In this document: one piece after another, positions 1 through 10,341 of the stretch
Position numbering within the stretch: position 1 is the stretch's first letter
Layout: each line of letters begins with the position of its first letter
NCBI GenBank assembly: GCA_944990035.1
Contig: CALYLX010000128.1
Location: forward strand, 1,736,001 to 1,800,000
From: Clitopilus passeckerianus
Lineage: Eukaryota; Basidiomycota; Agaricomycetes; Agaricales; Entolomataceae
Reading direction: 5' to 3'
Length of the DNA: 64,000 bases
Program-made: the position numbers and the translations under genes
Notes under the pieces: generated by a model
What the model was told of the DNA's origin: nothing
Seen by the model: the letters and a program-made list of their open reading frames with translations, nothing else
The model's database searches: none

Positions 1-753
1 CTGCTTGATCCCTCGGGCGCGTGCCTTTTTGCGTCGCGAGACGTGGTACTGCCGTGGTTCGTCAGGATCTTCGTCTAGACTGCCCAACACGGTGTTTCCA
101 TCGTCGTCTACGAGAACAGTGGGGACCTCGCTTGGTGTCTCGTCCGACATGACACTCTCTGCTACGCCGGGGCCACGGTAGGTCCCTAGACCGTTGCGGC
201 GGTTGTTGGGATTGGGCGCGGTCCATTGAGGAGGTGCAGCTGGAAGATCGTTGAATGAGTCCCAGTTGGGGTTGCGTCTGCGCCAGGGGCCTGAGGGGGG
301 AACTTGGAACGGTGGCGTGTAGGCCCGGACACTTGAGTTTCTGTTGATATCGCGTTGAGCTCTGAGGGGGCTTATTCCTTGCTGGGATCCAGAAGGTGGG
401 GGCGCGAGGGAGACGTGGGCGGCGTGGCCATGGTCGTCGATGAGTGTTGTGGTTGTTATTGGTGGGTCCACCTCGAACACGGACGCGACGGAGTGAAGAC
501 GCGACATGCGAGGAGGCGTCGGTGGTGGTGAAGACAAGAGGCTGGATTTCGACGACGCGTCCGTTTGTGTCGAAGGCTGGGATTGAGGCGGTGTGATTCC
601 TGGGTCAGAGTCGGGGAGCGAGGACCGACTGCTGGTGGTTGAACTTGGCGATGCCGGCGAAGGACAAATTACAGTTCGAGCTTGACGGCGATGGCCTTCC
701 ATTGGCAAATGGCAAGTCTGGCAGTGAGGTTTCTTTCGATTTACAGTGGCCAT
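1..753 (-). CDS. Hypothetical protein, 5' part only (runs off the window start)
   Basis: I do not recognise this gene. From an ATG at 753 the frame stays open for 251 codons to the window edge, so the C-terminus is missing. The N-terminus starts MATVNRKKPH and has a short Cys/His cluster, CQTCHLPMEGH (about residues 12-22), that could bind a metal; the CxxC and His spacing is seen, the binding is inferred. The rest is rich in Ser, Pro and Thr and looks disordered, then becomes acidic (TVLVDDDGNTVLG near residue 215) and ends at the edge with a basic run (SRRKKARARG). No intron is needed in the visible part. It is divergent from the Ser-rich gene starting at 1240. The open frame is well supported; function is unknown. 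Confidence 0.7.
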   Translation of the reverse strand, partial: MATVNRKKPHCQTCHLPMEGHRRQARTVICPSPASPSSTTSSRSSLPDSDPGITPPQSQPSTQTDASSKSSLLSSPPPTPPRMSRLHSVASVFEVDPPITTTTLIDDHGHAAHVSLAPPPSGSQQGISPLRAQRDINRNSSVRAYTPPFQVPPSGPWRRRNPNWDSFNDLPAAPPQWTAPNPNNRRNGLGTYRGPGVAESVMSDETPSEVPTVLVDDDGNTVLGSLDEDPDEPRQYHVSRRKKARARGIKQ

Positions 754-1239
754 TTGGTCGTCGTCGTCAACGTTATAAGGTGAAGACGTGAAGTTCAAAC
801 AAGGCCGAATGTGAACATCAGAGTATAACGAACACTAATCTCGGTAAAATGGAATTTCATGGCAATTTAGGGGGTTCTTGTTGGATCTTAGCAACGACGG
901 ATAGTACAAGGTAATAAAGCAATTCAGGGTCGTATGTACGGAGGAAGAGCCTTTGCATTCTGGCCCGCCGGCTTCACGATGAAGTCCGTTGCCTTGAGGC
1001 TCTTCCCCGGTCAATATTACAGACTAATAACCAATTATGTCGTGTTCGTCGTCGTCGGGGTCAAGTTCACTGAATGGAGGTAGCAATGACAGAAATATCC
1101 AGAGCCATGTGGTCGTCGTTTGATCCTCAGTCAGCGGCAAGGCCACTTGACTTCTGACTCGACCAACACTGCTAACGACGTCTCCGGCTGCGCAAGCCAG
1201 AGATACGAACCCCAATATAACTTATATCAGTCTTTCATA
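754..1239. promoter_or_regulatory. Divergent intergenic region
   Basis: This 486 bp gap separates two divergent start codons and must hold both promoters and 5' leaders. It contains an inverted pair, GAGGAAGAGCCT near 940 and AGGCTCTTCCCC near 996, that could form a hairpin. I see no gene here. Confidence 0.4.
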
Positions 1240-3681
1240 ATGCCTTTACCTACGACTTCCCCTCCTTCAAACCACAGAAGGCATAGAAAACGAATATCAG
1301 CTTTGCGGTTATCATCAGACACCACAGCGACACTTCCTGCCTATATTCCCGTTCAATCAGCGCAAGAGGACTCGGATAGACCTCCAGATTATCCTGACAG
1401 TGCAGAAGAAGCAGATTCAGAAGACTCCGGCACACGAGATCCATACCCGACGCTTTCTTCGCCTTCTTTAATAGCCCGGAAATCCTTATCAAGGCGCTCG
1501 AGCATTGCGACTCCACCCAGCAGCAGCAGGAGAATCGTATCAGCCCAGTCTCATAGGAGAAAGAAATCTTGGGCTCATCCATTGCCGCCATCTCAGAGTG
1601 AAGACGAGGACACCACAGACCCTTACCTCGACGCTCTCCTTGCACGTTCGGTACACGCACTAGAGATGTCAAACACGTTGCTAAAGTCGACTATCGCTAC
1701 TCAGACCAGTCTATCTGATGCTGTCGCTGCAGCTGACGAGTTTCCTTCTTCGCCTAGTACTACACTCAGTCTTAGACTGACAGGGGCAGAGGGTCCCACG
1801 TCAAGAAAGGACAAGACAAGCCGATGGGCAGACGAGATTGCTCAGTTGTCCATGGACGTGGACAACTTATTTGAAGGACCTCCTTCGTCTTCAAGGACCC
1901 TACCATCCAATCTCGTATCTTCAAGCCTTCCAACTCCTTCAGCGCTTTCAACGAGACTCCGACGGTTACCACCTTCCCTGGATCTGCGACACGAGCCTCA
2001 GCTCACATTTACGGAACATGACCGAAGTCAACTCGTCGCTCCTCCCCCCCGTGCATTGACGCAGTACATTGCTTCCTCTTCTACTCCATACCTTCCCGGA
2101 ACCGATGAGCTCGTCTCACTGCCATCCACGCTTGGCCTCCGTGCTTCCTCCTCTGTCTCGCACCTTCCTCTATCCCCACAGCCACCGGCAGGAAGTCTGC
2201 AACTATCGAGCAATATGAAATTACACTCTGCCATATCCTCACCTCGAGTTACGGATAAACACCATGAACCCTCAACCCCGGCATACAACATGCTCGCTTC
2301 CTTTGTTGCACGGCCTTCTCCTCAGCCACCTCCAAACCTGACTCCATCGTCATCGCCTTTCACGCCCTCCAAACTAGCCTTCTTAGCCAAGTCACGAAGC
2401 AGAAGCAGTTCTTCCTCCGTTCCTCGTGGTGCCTCGAGAACACGGAGTGGGGACACCGTAACTGGGTCTTCCAGAAGCGATGGTGCACAAACCCCCGAGC
2501 GACCCTCCCGATCAGCGACACCCAAGCTCAGTTTCGCCTGCCTCCCCTCGTCTACATCGTCCACTTTCCAGACACGAAGACCAATGACCCCACCCGCAGA
2601 GGAATCGTCCAACTCTTCCTCCGGTTCTGGATCCGATGGAGAGGGTCGTCAGCCGAAGGCAAAGTTGACAGTCCAGTGCCTCAGAAAGATCCTGGACGAC
2701 CATGCACAAGTGTGCACCACCTCGCAGGTCAACGCGTCGACGATGACGGTATCAAAGCTGAAAGCACCCGCTTTCCAACCGCGTACGCCTGCTCGGACAC
2801 CGTCCTCTGCAGGTACTTCTACGACTACGGCCAGCGTCTCCCGGCTTTTCACAAGGAACAAACACTTGCTCACTGCTGGTGGACCTCCGACGCATTCTCC
2901 CTCCCCATCAATCTCGACACCGGGAGCTGGACCCAGTTCGGCTGCAGGGGGAGCGGGTACAGACATACCTCCCTTATTGAGCACCAGCCCCCCACGACGA
3001 GGTGCTCTGAAAGGATCCAGGGCAAACTCGCAAGTGAACACACCTACAGGGAGCGTCCCTCCTTCGCCTGGTTTGACACCTGCCCCCTCTACCTCTGTAG
3101 GAACCAACGCCCTTGGAGGTAGTGGAGGAAGCGGTTTTCTCAATCCTGCAGGCCCACCCAGTGCAAGTTTGGCTGCATGGGCGTTCCTCACCAAAGGAGC
3201 TAGTGAGTCAAGGACGCCGACTACACCTGGTTCAGGACGAAGCACTCCGAAGAGAATATCCTTCGCCGAGCTGCCAGAGGCGTACAACAGCGGTGCCGAC
3301 GAGAACGTAGAAGAGGAGGAAGATGCTGGCGGGAAAGGCAAGGGAAAAGCGAAAGCTAAGAAGTCCGCTACGCCACAGAAACCAAAGCGCCAGCCTGGTG
3401 AATCGTCGGAACGGTTCAGGCAGCAGCGGGAGGGGAGGAGGCAGAGGAGACGAAGGGAACAGAGGCTAGCGAGGACGAGGAGTGATGGGTCGTCGTCGGA
3501 TAGCTCGAGTGCGGGTTTGAGATGGTGGAACTGGATCGTGGGTATCCCTAGCGCGACCGGGGCCAATGGGAGGAGATACGAAGATCGGGTGGAGGACCGG
3601 TTGACGAGGGGGGGCATGGGCGTTGGTAGTGGATTTGGGGGTGCGGGTGGTATGGGTGGCGGCGGCGAGTGGGGCGTATGA
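1240..3681 (+). CDS. Ser/Pro-rich hypothetical protein, 813 aa
   Basis: A single open exon. The frame is open back to a TTG at 1120, but the first ATG is at 1240 (MPLPTTSPPS), so I start there. The protein is mostly Ser, Pro and Thr with basic patches and looks disordered. A few segments look conserved rather than random: an early basic stretch RRHRKRISALRLSS, a short helical stretch LTVQCLRKILDDH (about residue 475), two related motifs KLSFACLPSS and KRISFAELPEAY, and a very basic Arg/Lys-rich region (about residues 705-775). The tail is Gly-rich. The two SFA(C/E)LP motifs could be docking or phosphorylation sites (inference). Third-position bias and a complete 2.4 kb frame support a real gene. 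No known family is recognised. Confidence 0.75.
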   Translation: MPLPTTSPPSNHRRHRKRISALRLSSDTTATLPAYIPVQSAQEDSDRPPDYPDSAEEADSEDSGTRDPYPTLSSPSLIARKSLSRRSSIATPPSSSRRIVSAQSHRRKKSWAHPLPPSQSEDEDTTDPYLDALLARSVHALEMSNTLLKSTIATQTSLSDAVAAADEFPSSPSTTLSLRLTGAEGPTSRKDKTSRWADEIAQLSMDVDNLFEGPPSSSRTLPSNLVSSSLPTPSALSTRLRRLPPSLDLRHEPQLTFTEHDRSQLVAPPPRALTQYIASSSTPYLPGTDELVSLPSTLGLRASSSVSHLPLSPQPPAGSLQLSSNMKLHSAISSPRVTDKHHEPSTPAYNMLASFVARPSPQPPPNLTPSSSPFTPSKLAFLAKSRSRSSSSSVPRGASRTRSGDTVTGSSRSDGAQTPERPSRSATPKLSFACLPSSTSSTFQTRRPMTPPAEESSNSSSGSGSDGEGRQPKAKLTVQCLRKILDDHAQVCTTSQVNASTMTVSKLKAPAFQPRTPARTPSSAGTSTTTASVSRLFTRNKHLLTAGGPPTHSPSPSISTPGAGPSSAAGGAGTDIPPLLSTSPPRRGALKGSRANSQVNTPTGSVPPSPGLTPAPSTSVGTNALGGSGGSGFLNPAGPPSASLAAWAFLTKGASESRTPTTPGSGRSTPKRISFAELPEAYNSGADENVEEEEDAGGKGKGKAKAKKSATPQKPKRQPGESSERFRQQREGRRQRRRREQRLARTRSDGSSSDSSSAGLRWWNWIVGIPSATGANGRRYEDRVEDRLTRGGMGVGSGFGGAGGMGGGGEWGV

Positions 3682-3987
3682 TTACGAACCTTTAACGACG
3701 GTTTACTTCGTTTGTTCAATTGGGAAATGAATTTGGAATGTAGCACATTTTGTATCTTTATTACCTCCGACGTTTTGCGACACTTACTTACACATCTACC
3801 TACCTGTTTATGACGATGATGAACACTTGTGGATACCCTTCCCGCACTATCTTGTTTTATTCGTTTGAATTTGATTAGTGAGCAAAATAATTCACCACAG
3901 GTTGTCAATGCAATTTCTCGAATTCAACAAGATTATTACATATGGCTTGGTATTTTAGGAAGGATACGAGATTTACACCCGGTCTAA
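3682..3987. other. Convergent intergenic region, no gene seen
   Basis: AT-rich 3' flanks between the Ser-rich gene and the F-box-like gene. It probably holds both 3' UTRs. No ORF or repeat stands out. Confidence 0.4.
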
Positions 3988-5653
3988 CTAGGCGATTACG
4001 GGCTGATAATCATCATCGTAGGGGTCTGGTGAGATCCTGATAACTCGGTTTTGCGATTTAAATCTGTCCCGTAGTTCCTGTGACAAGATGTTCGAACTCT
4101 CCGCCCCTAAATCATTATACCAGCACTGTATATAGGTGATATTGGAGCCAAATTGTTTATCCCATCTTGATTCTGCAAGTGTTGCAATGTCGTCGATGGT
4201 GGATTGAGTGATTAAAGCCTGCACCTCAAGGCCTTGAAGGTTCGGTAGGTAGTTGCCATTGGCAATTCGTTGGAAAATTGTAGAGGAGAGGCAAGTCCTC
4301 CGCATCGATAGCTCCTGCACGGTGTGGAGGCTTGGAAGAAGCGCCATTAATTCGCTCTCGCTGAGTATTTGGTCTTCCAACCGGAAATAGAGTGGTTTGC
4401 AATTGGACCTTTCGAAAAGAGTCGATACGTCACTGGGCACAATTTTCGAGCCCACAGGGCTTATGCGAAGTCTTTCCAGCAGCGGAAGGACGAAAGGGCG
4501 GAGAAATAGGGATACGACGTTCAGTGTTGCGATTTCGCGGACGCAGATTTGGAAAACAGTCAAATTTGATAGCTTGATCTGGTTATGTTCGGGAGTTGAT
4601 GAATTGACGCCGCCTTCATCGTTGGAGATACCAATGCTGCATTTCCCCAATTGTGGACACCGCGATAGCATGTAGTGAGCAGTTGGAACGGTCATGTAGC
4701 TATCGATGGATGGACCTGCACCATCAAACTCAGTAAGCTTGTCCCAGAAATTTTTGGGAATATCTCCTAATCAGAAATATTAGTTGGCTTCTCTCGCGTA
4801 GTGGAGCAGAATCAGATACTGAACTAGGCAGATTATAGGAAAATTTAATCCCGGCCCACCCCTCCTCATTGCGGAAATATTCCTCGAATGCCTTCAGGTT
4901 TGGAAGCGAAGGCAGAAGCGAAGCATACGAGTCCATGATCTCCTGGTCTGCACTGGCATGAAACGCTGATAGTTTTTCTAAAGCCTGGCCGCGAGGCAAG
5001 ACGAGGTCTACAAGATACCTCTGGCATTTTGAAAGCGGTAAGCGCCCAAGGTGGACAGTCAGGTGCCGTGTTCCTCGAGCAATAACCTCCTGGGCAAGTT
5101 TGGTGACCTCATCCGCTTGTGCCGGTGCAACGGAATAACTATAGTTGACCCATACGTGGTGGTACAAGGTCGGAGTCCTCAGGGCGACTTGCCTCCAAAA
5201 AGAGTAGACCTGCTCGGGGAAGTTGTCTCTTGTCTTGCCCGTGTAGCAAGAGTCATGCGCCGACCAGGTGCGGGAGATATAATAGGTCGACCCTTCATTC
5301 GCTAATTCAAAAACGCGCGAGAGAACTTCCGCTGGGAGTGTCTTGTGAGGTGCAGCTGCAGAATCCAATTTTGCGATCCGGTCCACTTGTTGTGATCATT
5401 TCCCTTTGAGTGATTCGAGGCACAAAGTAATCTCGTATTGCTGCTTTTCGAGATCCGAAATCTCTTTATCCAGAGACAGGAGTGGGTTGGTGAATTGTTC
5501 GCGTATGCCCTCGAGGTCGTTTCGAGCTTGGGGATGTATTATGAAGGTGGACTTCCATGCGTTGTCCTCCAGAGGTTGGGGGGCCGGAAACGAGCACTCC
5601 TTGAGATTCTTCTCCACTAGAGCTAACAGCTCTTCGCAAGACTTTATAATCAT
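3988..5653 (-). pseudogene. F-box-like / LRR-type hypothetical gene with an in-frame stop
   Basis: The layout is that of the large Agaricomycete F-box-like families. There is an N-terminal coiled coil (ISDLEKQQYEITLCLESLKG), then an F-box-like segment (LPAEVLSRVFELA), then leucine-rich repeat-like sequence (PSLHTVQELSMRRT, LPNLQGLEVQA). The coil and the F-box segment are in the same frame but separated by a TGA at 5396-5398. I found no intron of normal size that removes it. Further on, an intron with a good branch-like CTAAT (4767-4819, donor GTATCT) leaves the frame off by one. A weaker donor GTTCAG at 4824 restores it and gives a continuous FWDKLTEFDG reading. Two faults suggest a decayed family member or sequence errors. 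The F-box and LRR assignment rests on general pattern, not an alignment. Confidence 0.6.
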
Positions 5654-5950
5654 GTCTATCGGGAGTAGACGAGATCGCCTTTGTCGTAGGGGGTAGTATG
5701 GGAAGTCGGCAATCGGAGTTAGATGATTGAATATTTGACGTGATTTGGCTGCTCAAAGCGGGGATTCTCAAACTGCCATAAAACAACGCTGTTGGCGAAA
5801 GGATTCCGCGCTAAAATTTTGACAAAATTACAGATTTCATCACTCCCCATGTGCAACGAAATTCTGAAACTGTGTATATCGTACTAATACAGGTGATCCG
5901 CGTAGTATATTGTATGAATAGAAGTTAAAAAACGGAAGAAATAGAACAAA

Positions 5951-8860
5951 TTAGATACTACTAGTAGATGAGGCTTGTAGCACTAAAAGGCTTGCAGTGC
6001 TGTTTGACGCCACAAGAGCAGCTCCGACCTGTCCCAAGGTCCTCGTGACAGAGGTTCCGATCGGTGTGCTGCTCTCGTCAATGATAAGCTTCAACTCGGC
6101 GGCATGGGAATCAACTGCCATCCTCCTTGACCTGCCAATGACAGCAATGACTGGTGTTGATTGCGAGATCTTTTGTGCGACCAGGTTGACAATGGTGTGG
6201 AGAGGCTTTGTGGAGGATATGCTGTCAAAAGTGATCCTTGAAACCGCCGCTGCTGTATCGACATCCAACGACTCCGTGTTTGTAGTGTATCGAGCCCATG
6301 CAATGTTGTCTGCAGTTTCAGACTGCATACGCATAGCGGTATTGTGCTGCCCGTAGACGGTGTCGGCTGCAGCAATGGTATGGGGAAGTGCGACTGCGAT
6401 TGGAGTACCAGGTGCAACATCGGCATCCTTCTTCTGAGCCGACGTTGTGGGTGTGAGGTCTTCCAAGGTTTGCACTCTGACAACGGTTGCTTGAACGGAA
6501 GAATTGTGGCAGAGCTGTACCACAAACGAAAGGGCAAGTCGATCATCCGGACCACCGAAGAGCGGCAGGAACAGGTGTTGTGTAGCATCACTGGCATAAG
6601 GGCTGGCTAGGCCACGATCAACAAACAGTGCAACATGGACCTTGGATGAAGCAAACACCCTCCGAACAAATTCGGAGTGGATGGCGGTGGCCTGGTCCTG
6701 AGTGGAGGTCTTGCGGAAGAAACCATCGAAGGGACCGGGTTGTTCGCCTTCTATGGCTGGGTTTCGTGCCCATGGCAAGATGACCATCTCGGAATCAGTC
6801 TCTTGAACATGGTTGTCGATGGCTGACGTGAATTCATCTTGAGGGATGACAGAGAGGGCAGCTGATACCAAGAGACGGTTCAGGTATCCGAATGTTCTGA
6901 AGACAGAAACCACGGGGTCGCTGCTGATCAATTGTTCGGCAGATTGTGACTTAAGGACAGCGGAGGTACGGCCAGTCAGTTCAATCAAGCGAAGGGCATT
7001 GATCGAGGTGGGGAAACGTGATTGACTGGGTGATGATGCAGGGATTTTCTCGTCATTGGATGCAGCTGATGAAATAGTTGAAACCTTCTTGTTGGCTTGC
7101 AACAATTGTGAGATTGTCATTGCAGCAGGGAGTTGTTCAATTCTGTCGAAGATAAGGGCGAAGCGAGACTTGATCTCTTCCCTGGTTGCGGATGTGCGCC
7201 CCAAATGTGGTAATCCTTCGAGAGATCCATCATGTGCTTGAATGGGTTTGCCACGGTGTTGGGGAGGGTAGAATGCGAGGGTAAGGGGAGTGGTGATGAA
7301 CGTCAGGATAATAGCGTGCACAACGAACATGGAGAATGTTCGTGTGTCGAGAATACCGGCTGACAGGCCGATGTTGAGCACGATAAGTTCCACCAATCTA
7401 AAGATATAATCAGAATAAAGAAGATCCCAAGAACACGTTTGCTATGCATACCCTTTGCAACTCATGAGAGAGCCGATAGCGCCGGCCTCGCGCCAGTTGA
7501 AACCATATAATTTGGCCGCCGAGAAGCAAGAGAAGAACTTGGACACAAAGGCGACAAGGCAGATAAGGAAGGTATAACCCCAGTCCTTCCCAGTATTCAG
7601 CGATCCCAGGTTAGTTTTAAGACCAGAGAGAGTGAAGTACTGCGATTATCGTTAGGTGATGGGCTGATGATTGCGCCATTGCGCGGTTCAATTCTGGACT
7701 CACGATGGGGAGGAAGATGATAGCAACCAGATCTTCGAGTTTTTCAACCAAAGAGATAGCATATCCGTTATCGTGAGGCACGATAAGACCGGCCAAGAAG
7801 CCACCTATGTTCGAGTTAGTATTAGAGGTGGAAGGGCCAGTTTGCCTGACTCACCGAAAATAGCATGTACACCAATGATATCGGTAAAGAAGGCACTAGC
7901 GAATACGATGACGAGTGTGAGAGTCATCATACCCGTAGTTGGAGTGCCTCTTTCAAGGCAACCAGTTCGCCGTACTAGCCAGGTATATGCCCACCTGCCA
8001 GGATATAACAAAACCACAACATATCCTGCCGAGGCAAGTAGAACATATAGGGCCGTGAGACCATTGGATGCGTTGACAAGGGCGACGGTAAGGGCGAGCA
8101 GAATCCAACCAACGACATCATTTCCAACACCGGCGGCGAGGGTGACGACGCCCACAGTTGTCTCTAAAAGCTTGAGTTCCGTCAGAATACGGCACAGAAC
8201 GGGGAATGCTGTAATGCCGATAGCCACGGCGGTGAACAACAGGAAATAACCGTAATTAACAGTCTCGGCGATGAATTCCTTGTAGATGGCAACTCCAAGG
8301 GCTGCACCCAAGCCCAGGGGTACCAAAAGGCCGGCAATGGATACGGAGGTTGCAGCTGCGATGTTGCGCTTCTGCTTGAATACCTTGGTGTCGATTTCGA
8401 GGCCGACGAGGAAGAGGAAGAGAATCAGGCCGATTGTACTTGTAAGAGTGAGGCCGGCGAGTGAAGCCTCGGGGAAGATATAATCCTTGAAGTGTGGGAT
8501 GCGTCCAAAAACTGACGGTCCAAGGAGGACACCGCCAATGACCTCAGCAATAACTCGTGGCTGACGAATGCGTGAAAAGAATAGAGCAAGAAACTCTGTC
8601 ATCGCAAGGATAATAACTAAAGCGCACTGTCAGCGGAATCCACTTGAAACTGAAGAATTGACTGACCCAACTGGATAACCCATAGTCGGAAGGGATCCGA
8701 AGCTACATATGTAACTGGGTTATCACCAGAGATTACGCCTCCCTATCGACTCGCTCAACACCAGGTCTCCAGAAAATCAGAATTGAGAACATACCTGCTC
8801 TGACGCTGCTCTGGCAACAAGGCTCGCAAACTCAGTCACCTGGCGCGAAAATTCGCCCAT
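5951..8860 (-). CDS. KHA1: K+/Na+:H+ antiporter, KHA1-like (CPA2 family)
   Basis: Six exons, join(5951..7397,7452..7639,7704..7804,7855..8616,8667..8742,8795..8860), giving 879 aa in one frame. All introns are GT..AG and 50-64 bp. The N-terminal half is a polytopic monovalent cation/H+ exchanger domain (about residues 40-430), with the family segments RIRQPRVIAEVIGGVLLGPS, GLILFLFLVGLEID, AAGVGNDVVGWILLA and IIGVHAIFGGFLAGLIVPH. The GND and the acidic residues in these helices are the usual cation/proton sites. The C-terminal half is a soluble cytosolic region, as in yeast Kha1 and related plant CHX proteins. It should exchange K+ or Na+ for H+ across an internal membrane, probably Golgi or vacuolar (family knowledge). 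The start MGEFSRQVTEF is a short first exon and the least certain part. Confidence 0.92.
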
Positions 8861-9358
8861 GATGTATAGTAGGAAGGCTGAAGAGACTGGGCCCACTTGT
8901 CCATATTCCAAGGGCTCGGTCCTTATGTATGTCTGACCCAGGCACCGAGTACTCCTTTTAGATAGCCACCAATATCGTTTATTCCTGATCCTGGCAACAT
9001 GATCAAAACAAATGATCTGGGCTGCGCGGCTTACGTCGGTATCTCAGGAGTTCTGTTGGCCAGCCGCTTCTCCACAAGCATGCAGATTCAACCATGAAGT
9101 TATGGTGTTGGCGACGATTAGAAGAGTGCACCCACTATTCCTATGTTTGCCAAGAAGACTATTTGTTGTACAAAAAGCTTGATATACAGGACATTAATGG
9201 AGCGAGCCCGCATAGCCCTTGGAACAGAATCAGAAGATGTCGATTTTGTATATAATGACGCCAGGGCTTCCTTGGCCAGTGACGGTACTCACGCCCTTGG
9301 AGCGTCCCGAATGCCGATCGACTGATACAATACAGACTCGCCAAGGACCCAGACAAGC
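8861..9358. other. Intergenic region upstream of KHA1, no gene seen
   Basis: Both flanking genes are on the minus strand, so this stretch holds the KHA1 promoter and the BUD31 3' UTR. Only short frames without recognisable content are present. Confidence 0.4.
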
Positions 9359-10036
9359 CTACGAATCGGAGCTACAACCTCTGCACCCTGCAAGAAGATG
9401 GCAGTTAATGGCAGGAATACCTAAATAGTAATATACATTTGGACATACCACAGTGCACGCATTCAACGACGGTGCCACTTCGTACCTGTGCCTTGGGGAC
9501 ACGACAAATGCACGTTGAGCCTTGGTAATTCATATCCTGGATGTGGATCAGCAACCAAGCTCAAGTAGAAGCATAAAGGACTCACCCTGGTCTGAATACA
9601 GCGGATGCAGCAAAGCTTCTCGTAGCCAGCCTTCTTCCATTTGGCAATAAGGCTAAGAGATAGTTTTAAATCATAGGAAGGCTTGTAAAACATTGAAAAA
9701 GACATACTTTGCGTCTGCATACCCCTCCTTCAGTAGCCAGTCATATAGCTCTCGCGAGATTGCCTCGCGCTTATAATAGAGCTCGTAAATGTATCGAGAC
9801 CGCGTGTGTGAGATTCGCATTATTGGCCACAACGATTCGGCCTTTCTTTTTCCTTCATGGGACTCATTCTCAGCATCCCTCATCTTCTTCGAGTATTCAT
9901 CCAAAATCTAGTAGAAAGTAGGCCAGATGTCAACCTCAATACTGCTGTTCAATTCTCACACGAGACCACGTACGGATTCGATATCTTCGAAGCCTTCGGG
10001 AGGTGCCTTTGTCCTTGTCGTCCTTATTCTCGGCAT
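9359..10036 (-). CDS. BUD31: Pre-mRNA-splicing factor BUD31 (G10 family)
   Basis: Five exons, join(9359..9387,9449..9536,9586..9652,9708..9907,9974..10036), give 148 aa, close to the usual G10 length of about 144-157. It starts [20 protein letters not shown]. The conserved core includes [16 protein letters not shown] and [16 protein letters not shown]. The C-terminal zinc-binding Cys clusters are intact: [19 protein letters not shown] and ECVHCGCRGC. BUD31 is a core component of the activated spliceosome, acting in the nucleus. The last exon codes only nine residues plus the stop, but it carries the final two cysteines. It is divergent from the TB2/DP1 gene, 305 bp apart. The assignment is near certain. 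Confidence 0.96.
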
Positions 10037-10341
10037 ATTAATGGGCAAGCAGCAGGTGGTAAAGGAGGAAGAACGGCCCTCTAAACGTCGGAGGTTCAGA
10101 GGGGGGACAAGTCCTGTTTTGTTACGTAATCGAGGTATTGACAACTCGTCCCCGTCACGTGTTGTAACGACCAGATTGTCCTCTCCGTTCGAGTTTCAGT
10201 TCACGTCGTTTGCCACCTTCATGGTCGCTCCCGAACAGTCCTTTTGCCTCAAGAACAACGCCAATAACTGCTCGACACGACCAGCCTCATACAGAAACAC
10301 TTCAAGCACTCAACGAATACAACTTCTCCTAGATCGTCACT
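10037..10341. promoter_or_regulatory. Shared promoter of BUD31 and the TB2/DP1 gene
   Basis: A 305 bp gap between divergent starts. It contains CCCGTCACGTG near 10151 (a CACGTG E-box) and a CT-rich leader before the plus-strand ATG. The E-box is seen; its use is inferred. Confidence 0.4.

Noticed and set aside
2649..3908. 419-codon minus-strand open frame
   Set aside because: It lies opposite the 1240-3681 coding frame, is low-complexity and Pro/Leu-rich, and mirrors the Ser-rich gene's codon bias. No family feature is seen.
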